Positions 31,801 through 40,719 are shown, counted from the first letter of the stretch. The stretch is 41,570 nucleotides of DNA from Verrucomicrobiota bacterium (GCA_022710935.1 JAKLFY010000055.1:1-41570); one strand, 5' to 3'. Notes: generated from the letters alone by a model not told the origin. Made by a program: numbers and translations.

Positions 31801-32473
31801 ACAGGACGCCGACGGTGTGTTCGCGCGCGAGGGCGGAGATTTGGGAGAAGAGCGTCGAGATCTTGACGGACACCACCTCGATCTCGGGCCATTGGAGGAT
31901 CTGGAGGTATTCGTGGAGCCGGCGTTCGGCTTCGCATTCGCCCAGAATGGCCTCGCCCAGGCAATTGACGTTCATCCGCAACCCCTCGCGAGTCCGCTCG
32001 CTCAGGTGATGGGTGAGGATCGGCTTTTCGCCGGGCAGGATGACGTTGGCCGTCTCCTTCTGCATGTGTTCCTTCACCAGGGGCAACGCCACACCGGGCG
32101 CATAACCGCCGAAGGACTGGAATCCGCGGAGCAGCGTGCGGTCGAGCGGACTGAAGAATCGGGGCACACCCTGCACATCGAGGATATGGACCAGGTGCCC
32201 GACAGCCCGGGACGGGGTCCGCGCGCGAAAGGCCTGGTCGGTCATTTGCGCGAGGGTCGACTTGTCGGAGGGCGTCTGCAGCATGCGATCGAGCTCGGCC
32301 TGCTGGCGCCGTTCCGCGGGCGTCTGCAACTCCGTGGCGCGCTGCTGCAGACGGCGGGCGACGAACAGCGCTTGCTGCACCACGACGGGATGGGGCGAGG
32401 CGGGGTTGGGGGAGAAACCGCTCAGCAGGTTTTCGATCTTCCGGGAAGTGGACGGGGGTGGGGTGGCGTTCAT
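28790..32473 (-). CDS. putA: Bifunctional proline dehydrogenase / glutamate-semialdehyde dehydrogenase
   Basis: 1227 residues. The N-terminal FAD-dependent proline dehydrogenase barrel (about 130-450) shows VSVKISTLFSQISALA, KFVYLDMEEYRD, IALQSYVPD, RLVKGANMEME and SHNLFELAYGL. The NAD-dependent aldehyde dehydrogenase (about 530-1010) has PWNFPIAIPCGGIAAALAAG, catalytic Glu in FAETGGKNA (about 777) and catalytic Cys in SHSGQKCSA (about 811). The last 200 residues are the ALDH-like C-terminal domain of long PutA proteins. It oxidises proline to glutamate with channelling of P5C. There is no N-terminal ribbon-helix-helix, so it is not a self-repressor. Its ATG overlaps the upstream gene's stop by ATGA, so it is translationally coupled to the MurQ fusion. 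Confidence 0.95.
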   Translation of the reverse strand: MNATPPPSTSRKIENLLSGFSPNPASPHPVVVQQALFVARRLQQRATELQTPAERRQQAELDRMLQTPSDKSTLAQMTDQAFRARTPSRAVGHLVHILDVQGVPRFFSPLDRTLLRGFQSFGGYAPGVALPLVKEHMQKETANVILPGEKPILTHHLSERTREGLRMNVNCLGEAILGECEAERRLHEYLQILQWPEIEVVSVKISTLFSQISALAREHTVGVLCDRLERLVRTAARAAFRRPDGEVVPKFVYLDMEEYRDKELTAEAFMRTLDRPGLEQVRAGIALQSYVPDTCGTLVRIQEWARRRVAAGGGRITIRLVKGANMEMERVEASLRGWPQAPYKTKTETDANYRRMVHEVMRPENLAAMDVGIASHNLFELAYGLVLAHERQALDRVQFEMLEGMANHQRRALFEFSRNVLLYAPACRKEHFINAIGYLIRRLDENTGPENFLRHAFKIRVDSPEWEALERGFLAAFEAIPQVGDAPRRTQNRQLPSAPAPAPVARGWQYLVNEPDTDFSLPHNGEWGQQIVEQWRPRCDRMAPEVALVIAGEELVEKRQVRPCLDPSRPGVIVGRYRPASEAELERAVACAAADPDGWGALPARERAEILGHVAQEVRNARAALMGAALANGGKILTESDPEVSEAVDFLEFYRDTACWWNEQPGLDARRLGAVLVISPWNFPIAIPCGGIAAALAAGNTVLLKPASDAVLVAWGLCQCFWRAGVSKRTLQFIPCSGGTEGRALLRHSQIQAVILTGGTSTAQAILRDNPRLSLFAETGGKNATIVTALADRDQAIKHILHSAFSHSGQKCSATSLLLLEAEVYDDPKFRATLTDAAESLRVGSAWNLETRVGPLIRPPSGDLENALKVLEPGEEWALMPRQLDGNPNLWSPGIKYGVRPGSTTHLTEFFGPMLGVMRFERLRDAVALVNQTGYGLTSGLESLDEREWDYWIDNLHAGNLYLNRVTTGAVVLRQPFGGFGKSAFGPGLKAGSPNYVAQLLSFTDAVPPQPDGLPTRATLAELAGGLQARAAELGADGERQSARIQAAFLSYERNQAQEFGKQHDHFQLVGQDNVRRYLPAGEVRIRVHPEDSPFDLFARVGAAHTAGNHVTVSAPPGHADTPLKLLEELTESWAGAIEFVDEDDEHLAQAICARQADVVRYAAPDRVPLAVLQASAETAIPVISRPVLGEGRVELLWYLREQSLSIDYHRYGNLGPRARESRAEPL

Positions 32474-34386
32474 GAATGGCTGCGCTTCTCATGGCACAAG
32501 CGCCGCCGTTTGCCAAGAGCGCGATAGGTGAGGGCCGCCTTCACCTGCCATCCGTTCTGTTCGAGATGCGCCCGCGCCACGGACGGCTCGGCACCCGTCA
32601 GTTCGCACACGATGCGCACCGCGCGCTCGCGCAGTTTCTCGTTGGACGGATTCAGATCCACCATCAGGTTGCCGATCACCTTTCCGTTGCGGGCCATCGA
32701 GAGCGTGGTCAGCATGTTGAGAACGAGCTTGGTGGCTGTTCCCGCCTTCAGCCGCGTCGAGCCCGTCAATACCTCGGCGCCGACATTGGGCGCGATCACG
32801 ACATCCGGGCGCCCGCCGCGCGCGAACCTCAGGAACGGATTGAAGCAAATCAACACCGTCGACGCGCCACAGTCCCGGGCGCGGTGCAGAGCGCCCCACA
32901 CAAACGGGGTGCGCCCGCTGGCTGCAATCCCCACCACCACGTCGCGGCGGGTCACGCCGCGGAACAGGATCGCCTTGGCCCCCGCCTCGGCGTCGTCCTC
33001 GACATCCTCGTCAGCCGCCCACAACGCACGGTGGCCGCCGGCCATGATGCCCTGCACCTGGTCGGGGGGGGCGCGGAATGTCGGCGGACATTCGCTGGCA
33101 TCGAGCACGCCCAAGCGCCCGCTGGTCCCGGCGCCGACATAGAACAAACGCCCGCCGCGCCCAAAAGCCCGCACGATGAGTCCGATCGCCCTCTCGATCT
33201 GCACCGCTTCCCCCCGCAAGGCGCGCGGGAGTCGGGTCTCTTCCGAGATCATCAACTCGATTGCGGATGAGAGCGATCGGCGATCCAGGTCGACGGACCG
33301 CGGATTGCGTTGTTCGGTCGGCGACTGGCCGGTGGCCTGGGGGATGGGGCAGAAGGGGGCGGGGCCGTCGGGGGACGCAGCCGGCCGGGCGCGCGGACGG
33401 CGAGCCGGGTGCGGCAGGGCACGGGCGAGCGCGCGGGCGTGGGCTACGGCGCCCCAAGCCCCTTCCCGTTTCAGGAGTCGGCTTGCGCTTTCGGGCCAGA
33501 GGCGTCGGAGCTCGCAGCTCACCGCTCGAGCGAACGCCTTCTGGCGATGAAGCACGCCGCCCACAAAGACGAACTCGACCGGGCGTCCGGGCCGCGTCAA
33601 TCGCCGGGCGCACGCCACCGCGTCGGTCGCCAGGTGCCGGACTGCGGATTGGATGGCGCTTCGGGCGATGGCGTCTCCCCGCGCGGCGGCGGCGAAGACC
33701 TGGACCGCGAGGGCGGCGATCTCGTCCTTGGGCGCCTGATGGATCCAGGTGATGATGTCGTTGGGCTCGTTGAGCTGAAGCCTGAGAAGGAGCCGCGCGC
33801 CGAGGGTGGGCCAGCGGCCGGTGAGATCGAATCGGTGAATGGCCTGCTGCATGGCCTCGAGCGCGATGTCGTATCCGCTGCCTTTGTCGCTGAGCAGATG
33901 CCCCCAGCCCCCGACTCGCGCTGTCTGGCCGCGCGGGTTGCGTCCGTAGCAGCACGAGCCTGTTCCGCTGATGACGATGACGCGCGTCACGTCCGGTGCG
34001 GACGCGCCGGTGTCGGCCGCGGCCAGAGCGGTTTCGAGGTCGTTGCCCGCCCAGCACGGGACTCCGGGCCAGGCCGCCGCGGCTGCGGCCTGAACCAGGC
34101 GGCGGTCGGTCGACTCGCGCACACCGGCCATGCCGATGCCCAATGCGGACGGAGCGGGCAGCCGGGTGGCGAGCGCGCGAAAGTGGGAAGCCAACTGGGT
34201 TGGGGTCAGCAGGCGCTGGTTGGCCGGGCCGGCTTCGAGTCGGTGGAGCTCGAGCCCGGCCGCATCGGCGGCAATGGCCACGGTATGTGTGCCGCCGCAC
34301 TCGATGCCGATCAACGTGGTTCGAGCCCGCATTGGCCCGCTGGGAGGAGTCTTCGGCTTCGCCGTGGTCACGTCTCCATGAAACAT
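32470..34386 (-). CDS. murQ: Fused BadF-type amino-sugar kinase and MurQ etherase
   Basis: 638 residues; ATG 34332 (residue 19) is an equally good start because homology begins there. Residues about 20-320 are an ASKHA/BadF-type kinase of the N-acetylglucosamine/MurNAc class: LIGIECGGTHT (phosphate loop 1), ALGIGMAGVRES, VIVISGTGSCCYGRN, VGGWGHLLSDKGSGYDIA, VFVGGVL. A proline-rich linker follows (about 325-365). The rest is MurQ, the MurNAc-6-phosphate lactyl etherase: RGGRLFYVGAGTSGRLGVLD, ASECPPTF with the active-site Glu, DVVVGIAASGRTPFV, and NLMVDLNPSNEKL. One polypeptide thus can phosphorylate MurNAc or GlcNAc and remove the lactyl ether during peptidoglycan recycling, giving GlcNAc-6-P. 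It is coupled by ATGA to putA. Confidence 0.92.
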   Translation of the reverse strand: MFHGDVTTAKPKTPPSGPMRARTTLIGIECGGTHTVAIAADAAGLELHRLEAGPANQRLLTPTQLASHFRALATRLPAPSALGIGMAGVRESTDRRLVQAAAAAAWPGVPCWAGNDLETALAAADTGASAPDVTRVIVISGTGSCCYGRNPRGQTARVGGWGHLLSDKGSGYDIALEAMQQAIHRFDLTGRWPTLGARLLLRLQLNEPNDIITWIHQAPKDEIAALAVQVFAAAARGDAIARSAIQSAVRHLATDAVACARRLTRPGRPVEFVFVGGVLHRQKAFARAVSCELRRLWPESASRLLKREGAWGAVAHARALARALPHPARRPRARPAASPDGPAPFCPIPQATGQSPTEQRNPRSVDLDRRSLSSAIELMISEETRLPRALRGEAVQIERAIGLIVRAFGRGGRLFYVGAGTSGRLGVLDASECPPTFRAPPDQVQGIMAGGHRALWAADEDVEDDAEAGAKAILFRGVTRRDVVVGIAASGRTPFVWGALHRARDCGASTVLICFNPFLRFARGGRPDVVIAPNVGAEVLTGSTRLKAGTATKLVLNMLTTLSMARNGKVIGNLMVDLNPSNEKLRERAVRIVCELTGAEPSVARAHLEQNGWQVKAALTYRALGKRRRLCHEKRSHS

Positions 34387-34552
34387 GCGGGCGAGGGCTT
34401 GGCGAGTTGAAAAGGAAGGTGTGATGTCGCTCCGCAGATCACAAGCCAGCCTCGCACCCGAGCCTCTCGGGCGATCGCATTGCTGCGAACCGCAGAGACT
34501 CGGGGCGAGGCATGGCTGATGTGGCTGGGCGCAGTTCCGGGTTTGAGCGCGT

Positions 34553-37500
34553 TTAGCGCGTGGCGCGGAAGTACAGCTCGGTTCCGGTCGGGGTCACCTC
34601 GTACGGGCTGACGGCGCCGGCTACGTCCTGCCAGTTCGTCGGGCTGACCGACGACGATTGCTGCAGTTTGCCTTCGAAGGTCACTTGCACCTTGCCGTCG
34701 GCCAGCAGGGCGATGGACACAGTGGGTTGGACCGCTGAAGGAACGTACGCCCTGACTGCGTGCGGATTGCTGCGGTCGTTGACGAGGATCTTGGTGTTAT
34801 CCGGGCCGTAGGTGAAGAACTCGACGTTCCCGCCGCCGCCGCCCTGGTACCAGACCAGTCGGACCGGGTAGAAGCCCGCCTCGGGCGTGATGAAGGCGAA
34901 CGGGATGTCGCGCGCTCCGGCGCCGCGGTCGCGGGAGAACAGGACGAGGCCGTCGGTCTGGCCGGGCATGCCGATCTGGACTTTCCAGCCGTCGTCGCCG
35001 TTGACCGCGAACTTCTGGTAGCCGGCGGGCAGTTCGAGGTACGCGCAGATTTCAGCGGTGATGTTCTCGAACCGCGGATTGCCGGACAGGCCGGTGCCGG
35101 GGATGCCCGGGACAGGCTCGTCGGCCTGGCTTGTCATCAGCGTCTGGAAGTTCCCGATCTGGGCGGGCGTGCCGCCGGGATTCATGGTGACATTCCAGTT
35201 GATGATGTCGGCGTCGATGTAGCTGCCGTCCGCTTCCGGTCCGGGCACGGCCACGCTGGCCGGGGTGCCGGCCAGTTGCGCCTCGGCGGCGGCGACGGTG
35301 TTGCCGCCCGGCCGCGCGGCGGCGGCCTGGGTGACCTTGACGCGGAAGCCCGGGGCATTGAGGTCGACGGCGGAGGCCGGGACAGCGGCGCCGGCGGGGA
35401 CGTTCACGTAATCGCTGACGGTGAACGTCCAGGAGTTGGTCGTGTTGGCATAGACCAGGCCGGCCGTGTGGGTGGACTTGGGCGCCAGAGGCGGGTTGGG
35501 GACATACATCACCAGCACATCCGTCGATCCGCTGATCGGGGTGACGGTGGGGGTGACGCTGACGTCGTCCAGCACCATGCCGACGCTTCCGCCGCCGAGG
35601 TCGGCCACGATGGCGCCGATGGCGTCGCCGAACGGCCAGTTGACCAGGGCCTGATTGAACCGCGGCTCGTCATTGGCGATATCCGCCGGATTGCCCGCGC
35701 CGACTTTGACGAGGATTGGACCAGGCCCGCTTTGCTGGTGGGTGTTCTGCCAGAGCGTCGCGTGGGTCGGCATTGGGTAGACGGAGAACTTGGTCCAGGG
35801 CCGGACCGGGCCTGTGTAGGTGCTGTACGCCTGAATCGGCGATTCGAGCGGGGCGACGGAGTTCGGGTTGGCCGTTGTCGACGGATAGAGCCCCGTCACA
35901 TCGTTGACGAGAATCTGGGTCCCGAAGTTGCGGTCGATGCTCAGGAACTCGAGGTTGATGCCGCCGCCGCCCTGCCAGAACAGGATGCGGAACGGATAGA
36001 TGCCCTCTTCGAGGACGAGCACGGTGAAGGCGCCGTTCGGGTTGTTGAGGGGGTTGCCGTTCTGACCGCCCGGGGCATTGCGCCACCCCAGCAGGGTGCC
36101 GAGCGTGTCTTTCGGGTTGGGTGCCGACAGGCAGAGCCAGCCGTCATCGACATTCAGGCCGAGGATGTGCGCGCCCGCCTTGAGATCCAGGTAGGTGGTG
36201 ATCTCGTGCACGGTGTTGTCCAGCCCGATAGCCGTCGAACCGGAACTCCCGCCGCCCGGCACGCCCGGCACGGCGATGTCGGCATTGAAGATGCCGGCGT
36301 TCGCGGCCGCGCCGCCCGCTCCGGAATTCCAGTTCAACACGTCGCCCAACTCGTAGCCGCCGCCCGCTCCCGGGCCGGCAACGGCCAGGTTGGGATAGGG
36401 CGTGTTGTTGGTGCGATTGATGTAGCCGTTGGCAAACTGGATTTCCGGACGCGGCATATTCGCCGCACCGCCGCTTTGGCCGGTGTAGCGTCCGCCGTTG
36501 CCCTGATTTGCGTCGCGGGAGCGATCGATCTGATGGGCCAGCACGTGGAATCCTGTGCCGCTGAGATCCGAAGACGACACCTTGTTCGCGATCGGAATGG
36601 GGCGGGTGTAGGAGGGCACACTGAAGGTCCATGTGTTGGAGACCGTTTCGGTGGCGCCACCGACCGGCGTGTGTTCGAAGGTGAGAACGGCCGTCACGGT
36701 GCCCGAGGGCAGGAGATTCGCCATCGAACTCGAGCGCACGAGCGTGGTGACCTTGCCATCCTTGCTTTCGGTGATGGTCTGGGGCGTGCCGTTCAATGTC
36801 AGCACCGCCGACCCGGCCTTGAGTGGCGAGGCGCCATCGGTCACATCGAGGACCAGATCCTGATCGGCAAACGACCAGAGGTATCCGACTGGAGGCAACG
36901 CGCGGGAGATATAAGGCGGCGTGGCGGCGCTTTCGCGGTAGGCCTTGATGGGCTGCGGCGCCGTCAGATCGTTGACCAGCCACCGGACGCCATTGGCATC
37001 GACGAAGAAGAACTCGCAACTGGCGCCACCGCTTGTTTCGAAGTACATCAGCCGGACGGGGTAGAAGCCGTCTGCGGGGATGACGACGTCCATGAGCGAA
37101 TCGACTGCGCCGCGGTCGCCTGCGGTTCCGAGCTGGACGCCGGCGACATCGCCGGGCCCGCGTCCGATGGACAAGCGGAAACCGTCATCGCTGTTGACTC
37201 CAAAGCGGTAGCCGCCCGCCTTGAGTTCGAGGATGGTCTCGATCGAGGCGACGAAGCGATCGGTCGTGTTGACGCCGGTATTGCCTGTGAGGCCCGGAAT
37301 GCTCTGGTCTGCGAAGCCGTTCGCCGATGTGAAGTTCCCGGCCGCAGTGGGGGCGTCCTGATTCCAATTGATCACGCCATCGGTGGTGAAGAAACCCTCG
37401 GCATCGGCCGACGCCAGAACGTTGCCGGCGCTGTCGAGCCAATCGGTGAGCGCGGTGTTGGGAAAGGGTTGGCCATTGGAGGGATCGATGTAGCCGTTCG

Positions 37501-38776
37501 CGATCTGGCGCTCCGCATTCAGATACTGGCCGGTCGCCGGATTGCGGTTCGGATCCATCTGGTGGACCTTGACCTTGAAACCCGGCTTGGTCGCGTCCAC
37601 ACCCGGGAGGGCGTAAACAGGCTCGAGAGCCGTTGCCGTTCCGACCAGCGCGCTGTAGGTGAACGAGTTGTTCAGCGCCGGCGTGCCGGTTGTCCGGTAT
37701 CCGACGACGATCGTGTTCACGCCGCCCGCCAGGTAACCCGAGGCCGGCCGGTAGACGATTCGAGAGATGTCATCCACCCTGCTCAGGGTGGGCGTGACCG
37801 TTGTGCCGTTGACGGTCATTGTGAGCGAGCCCTCGGCGATCGCGTAGTCCCAGTCCTTCATGTCGATCATGACGCCCGCCACGGGGCTGCTCGGGGCGCC
37901 AGTGGTGGCGTTCTGCAAGGCCAGAGGCAGACAGGACACCATATGCGGTTGGCCCGAATTGGCGTCGAGCGGGAAGGTGGTGATCTTGAGGTTGTCGATC
38001 CAGTGGTTGTCGTAGGAACCGCCGGTGCGCGCGCCAAAGCCGAACCGCGCGCCGATCCCGCTGATTGGGAAGTCCGTGATGGCGCGGAAGATCGGGACAT
38101 TGGTGTACACGATTTGGCCGTTGTAGGCGAGGTCGAGCGTGCCATCCGTATCGACCCGGATCTTCACCGGCCAGTAGACCGGTGCGCCCCCGGCGGTGGT
38201 CTGGGTGCGGATGGTTGTGGCAGAGCCGATGGGCTGGGCGCCCGTGGTGGTCGACGCGGCACCCACCAGCCGGTGGAGCTGGATGACGTTGTTCCACTTC
38301 AGGTCGATGGCTGGGGCCTCGGCCGGCGTGCCGCCGCTGTTGTAAACATCGAACGCGATGGTCAGGCCGTTGATGGTGCCCGGCCCTTCCTCAGCGTGGG
38401 CCGCATCGGCGAAATCGCCGAAGAAGAACGACATCCCGTCCGCTCCGTTGCCGCTGCCGATGTAGAGGTCGAACGTGACTTCGAATCCCCCGATGATCTC
38501 GCCATTGTCGAAGTCCTCGATGATCGCACCGCCCTGCTGGCTGGCGGTCGCGTCGGTGAGCTTGAGGACGCCCGTGCCGCCGACGCCGCCGGTTGAATGG
38601 TCGTAATTGAACGCCGTTCCCTGAAGGTTGACGCCAAACGGGATGCCGCCGTTGAAGTCGGTCTCGAATGTGCCGGCCTGGCTGATGGCGCCCCCGGCCA
38701 GCAGCGCCAAGCCAGCCAGGGCCATGCCCCGGGACAGCAACCTCGGCTTGTTGAATCGATGTGGTATGGAGTTCAT
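34553..38776 (-). CDS. Giant secreted protein with lectin-like domain and three PA14-like modules
   Basis: 1407 residues from ATG 38776, which places a signal peptide at once (LSRGMALAGLALLAGGAISQAG); the frame extends 48 codons further upstream without homology. The N-terminal 230 residues look like an L-type/concanavalin-like lectin fold (FETDFNGG, GGFEVTFDLYIGSGNGADGMSFFFGDF, WPVKIRVDTDG, HWIDNLKI). Three similar modules follow, each with a GYID/YINR strand, a VINWN-type segment, a PA14-like core (FGVNSDDGFRLSIG about 529, LGLNVDDGWLCLS about 874, FAVNGDDGWKVQIG about 1259), then FYPVRL-x-(Y/W), a QGGGG loop and a hydrophobic ILVND strand. The C-terminus carries a compact module with SSSVSPTNWQDVAGA...LYFRATR. 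PA14-like units often bind glycans. It is likely a surface adhesin or carbohydrate-capture protein, divergent from a secreted glycosidase. Confidence 0.9.
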   Translation of the reverse strand: MNSIPHRFNKPRLLSRGMALAGLALLAGGAISQAGTFETDFNGGIPFGVNLQGTAFNYDHSTGGVGGTGVLKLTDATASQQGGAIIEDFDNGEIIGGFEVTFDLYIGSGNGADGMSFFFGDFADAAHAEEGPGTINGLTIAFDVYNSGGTPAEAPAIDLKWNNVIQLHRLVGAASTTTGAQPIGSATTIRTQTTAGGAPVYWPVKIRVDTDGTLDLAYNGQIVYTNVPIFRAITDFPISGIGARFGFGARTGGSYDNHWIDNLKITTFPLDANSGQPHMVSCLPLALQNATTGAPSSPVAGVMIDMKDWDYAIAEGSLTMTVNGTTVTPTLSRVDDISRIVYRPASGYLAGGVNTIVVGYRTTGTPALNNSFTYSALVGTATALEPVYALPGVDATKPGFKVKVHQMDPNRNPATGQYLNAERQIANGYIDPSNGQPFPNTALTDWLDSAGNVLASADAEGFFTTDGVINWNQDAPTAAGNFTSANGFADQSIPGLTGNTGVNTTDRFVASIETILELKAGGYRFGVNSDDGFRLSIGRGPGDVAGVQLGTAGDRGAVDSLMDVVIPADGFYPVRLMYFETSGGASCEFFFVDANGVRWLVNDLTAPQPIKAYRESAATPPYISRALPPVGYLWSFADQDLVLDVTDGASPLKAGSAVLTLNGTPQTITESKDGKVTTLVRSSSMANLLPSGTVTAVLTFEHTPVGGATETVSNTWTFSVPSYTRPIPIANKVSSSDLSGTGFHVLAHQIDRSRDANQGNGGRYTGQSGGAANMPRPEIQFANGYINRTNNTPYPNLAVAGPGAGGGYELGDVLNWNSGAGGAAANAGIFNADIAVPGVPGGGSSGSTAIGLDNTVHEITTYLDLKAGAHILGLNVDDGWLCLSAPNPKDTLGTLLGWRNAPGGQNGNPLNNPNGAFTVLVLEEGIYPFRILFWQGGGGINLEFLSIDRNFGTQILVNDVTGLYPSTTANPNSVAPLESPIQAYSTYTGPVRPWTKFSVYPMPTHATLWQNTHQQSGPGPILVKVGAGNPADIANDEPRFNQALVNWPFGDAIGAIVADLGGGSVGMVLDDVSVTPTVTPISGSTDVLVMYVPNPPLAPKSTHTAGLVYANTTNSWTFTVSDYVNVPAGAAVPASAVDLNAPGFRVKVTQAAAARPGGNTVAAAEAQLAGTPASVAVPGPEADGSYIDADIINWNVTMNPGGTPAQIGNFQTLMTSQADEPVPGIPGTGLSGNPRFENITAEICAYLELPAGYQKFAVNGDDGWKVQIGMPGQTDGLVLFSRDRGAGARDIPFAFITPEAGFYPVRLVWYQGGGGGNVEFFTYGPDNTKILVNDRSNPHAVRAYVPSAVQPTVSIALLADGKVQVTFEGKLQQSSSVSPTNWQDVAGAVSPYEVTPTGTELYFRATR

Positions 38777-38780
38777 AACG

Positions 38781-38794
38781 TGATTGGGGACAGA
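38781..38794 (-). repeat. 14-nt word shared with 7093-7106
   Basis: TCTGTCCCCAATCA in minus orientation, 4 bases before the ATG of the PA14-like gene, so it would occupy the ribosome-binding region. Same word and orientation relative to the downstream start as before the SDR gene. Confidence 0.45.
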
Positions 38795-38985
38795 TGCTCG
38801 TGGCCGAGCATCGGGTTGTTTCTTCCGATTTAGGCTATGGGTGTTGTTGAAGCCTCCGCTCATCATGACACTCGAACCCCGTTCGCCGCGGCGCAACGGC
38901 ACCCGGCGATCCAGGATCAATTCAACGCTGATGGGCTAAGGCGGCGGGAGGATGGGTGATCCATACGCGTTGTCAAGCCGCTCCT

Positions 38986-39012
38986 GAACCGCAGTGAACC
39001 GCAGTGAACCGC
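38986..39012. repeat. Short tandem repeat in the divergent intergenic region
   Basis: GAACCGCAGT-GAACCGCAGT-GAACCGC, a 10-nt unit repeated 2.7 times. The 293-base gap between the two divergent secreted-protein genes holds this, a TTGACA on the minus strand at about 38970-38975, and no other recognisable signal. Confidence 0.6.
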
Positions 39013-39069
39013 TCCTCGACCGGGCCAGACTTGCCTCGATGGCATCCGCGCTTTAGCGTGGGCATCGCA

Positions 39070-40569
39070 ATGATCAAGCCATTCGGTTCACTCCCGCCAA
39101 CCGCGGGTCGGATCCTGGTTCTGGGCCTGGGGTTATGCTTTTTCACGCAGGGCCTTGCCCAGCCGATTCAACTGCACTCGGCCAACCCGCATTACTTCTT
39201 CTGGCGGGGCAAGCCGACGATCCTGATCACGTCGGCAGAACACTACGGGATGGTCATCAATCCGGACCTGGATTACCGTCGGTACCTCGAGACCCTGAGG
39301 GCCGATGGACTCAATTACACGCGCGTCTTCGCCGGGGCCTACGTCGAGAAACCGGGTGCCTTCGGCATCGCGCGCAACAACCTCGCGCCCGGGACGGGGA
39401 AGTTCCTGGCGCCCTGGGCCCGCAGTCCCGTGGGCGGTTATGCCGGAGGGGGCAACAAGTTCGACCTGGCGCGCTGGAATCCGGACTACTTCAAGCGTCT
39501 GACCGACTTCGTGCAGGAGGCGGGGCAGCGGGGGATCGTGGTCGAGGTGACTCTCTTCTCGTCGATCTACAGCGGCGAGCAATGGTCGTTCAGCCCGTTC
39601 AACCCGACGAACAACGTGAACGGGACGCGGCTGACGGACTGGCGGCGGTTGCACACGCGCACGAACGACGGTCTGTTGGTGGTGCAGGAGGCCTATGTGC
39701 GCCAGATCGTCCGGGCATTGAACAGCCACGACAACGTCTTCTACGAACTCCAGAACGAACCGTGGTCCGATCATCACACCATGGGCGACCTCATTAATCC
39801 CTACCTGCCGGACACGCCGGAGTTCCCGAATGCGGTCGAGATCACGACCGCGCCGTCCCTCGAGTGGCAGGCGACGGTGGCGTCGTGGATCACCCGCGAG
39901 GAGAGCGCTCTGCCCCAGAGGCATCTGATCGCCCAGAACATCGCCAACTTCCGGCTGCCGGTGCGCGAGACGGACATCGCGCCCGGAGTCGGCATCCTCA
40001 ACTTCCACTATGCCTATCCGGAGGCGGTCGCGTGGAATTACGGACTCGCCCGGGCGATCGGCTACGACGAGTCTGGATTCGCCGGGAGTGCCGATGACAC
40101 GTATCGGCGGGAGGCCTGGGCATTCCTGATGGCCGGAGGCGCGCTGTTCAACCATCTCGACTACTCGTTCACCGCCGGTGCGGAAGACGGGACCGACACC
40201 GCGCTGAACGGCCCGGGGGGCGGCAGCCCGGCCCTCCGCCGCCAGTTCAATGTGTTGGGCGAGTTCATCCGGAGTTTCAACTTCGTCGCGTTGCGCCCCG
40301 ATTCCCAGGTTGTCCGGAAGTCGCCAGGGGTTGTCACACGAGTCTTGAGCCAGCCCGGCGTCGCCTACGCCCTCTACGCCAGGGGGCGATCACCCTGCGC
40401 CATCGAACTCGAATTGCCTCCGGGTCCTTATCGGGTCGACTGGGTGGAGACGCGCACAGGGCGGATCCTGCACGCCGAGGCCGTGGCGCACCGGGGCGGT
40501 CCGTGCCGCCTCCAGAGCCCGGCGTTCGAAGACGACATCGCGCTGCGGCTGCTGCGCGCCGTGCGATGA
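39070..40569 (+). CDS. Secreted clan-A glycoside hydrolase (GH5-like)
   Basis: 499 residues from ATG 39070, which starts a signal peptide (ILVLGLGLCFFTQGLAQP); an in-frame ATG at 39004 adds 22 residues of no homology. Barrel features: PHYFFWRGKPTILITSAEHYG, YLETLRADGLNYTRVFAG, FKRLTDFVQEAGQRGIVVEVTLFS, and the acid/base motif NVFYELQNEPW (Glu about 230). IGYDESGFAG offers the second carboxylate (about 333). A small beta domain closes the protein (YRVDWVETRTGRIL, a collagen-binding-like domain found in related DUF4038-type enzymes). Likely an exported polysaccharide or glycoside hydrolase; substrate unknown. It is divergent from the PA14-like protein gene, a plausible binding partner. Confidence 0.88.
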   Translation: MIKPFGSLPPTAGRILVLGLGLCFFTQGLAQPIQLHSANPHYFFWRGKPTILITSAEHYGMVINPDLDYRRYLETLRADGLNYTRVFAGAYVEKPGAFGIARNNLAPGTGKFLAPWARSPVGGYAGGGNKFDLARWNPDYFKRLTDFVQEAGQRGIVVEVTLFSSIYSGEQWSFSPFNPTNNVNGTRLTDWRRLHTRTNDGLLVVQEAYVRQIVRALNSHDNVFYELQNEPWSDHHTMGDLINPYLPDTPEFPNAVEITTAPSLEWQATVASWITREESALPQRHLIAQNIANFRLPVRETDIAPGVGILNFHYAYPEAVAWNYGLARAIGYDESGFAGSADDTYRREAWAFLMAGGALFNHLDYSFTAGAEDGTDTALNGPGGGSPALRRQFNVLGEFIRSFNFVALRPDSQVVRKSPGVVTRVLSQPGVAYALYARGRSPCAIELELPPGPYRVDWVETRTGRILHAEAVAHRGGPCRLQSPAFEDDIALRLLRAVR

Positions 40570-40640
40570 GCACGGTCTTTTCATTTGGAGCGGTGCTTGA
40601 GGAGTGCTTGGAAAGGGATACGGGGTCGTAAAAGGGGTAC

Positions 40641-40680
40641 AAGGCAATAGGGTCCAAAAGGCAATAGGGTCAGATCCGTA
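40641..40680 (+). repeat. Y1-transposase flank with tandem AAGGCAATAGGGTC
   Basis: AAGGCAATAGGGTC occurs at 40641-40654 and again at 40659-40672. The second copy continues as AGATCCGTATTATTGACAC, a pattern commonly met next to REP-associated transposase genes. AATAGGGTCAGATCC recurs at 8609-8623. Confidence 0.6.
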
Positions 40681-40719
40681 TTATTGACACATGAGATCCG
40701 GTTGGAGAAGTTCCGGGGC

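Noticed and set aside
34760-38596. 1278-residue open frame on the plus strand
   Set aside because: Antisense of the PA14-like gene, low-complexity composition without signal peptide or motifs; the minus-strand frame has clear domains.
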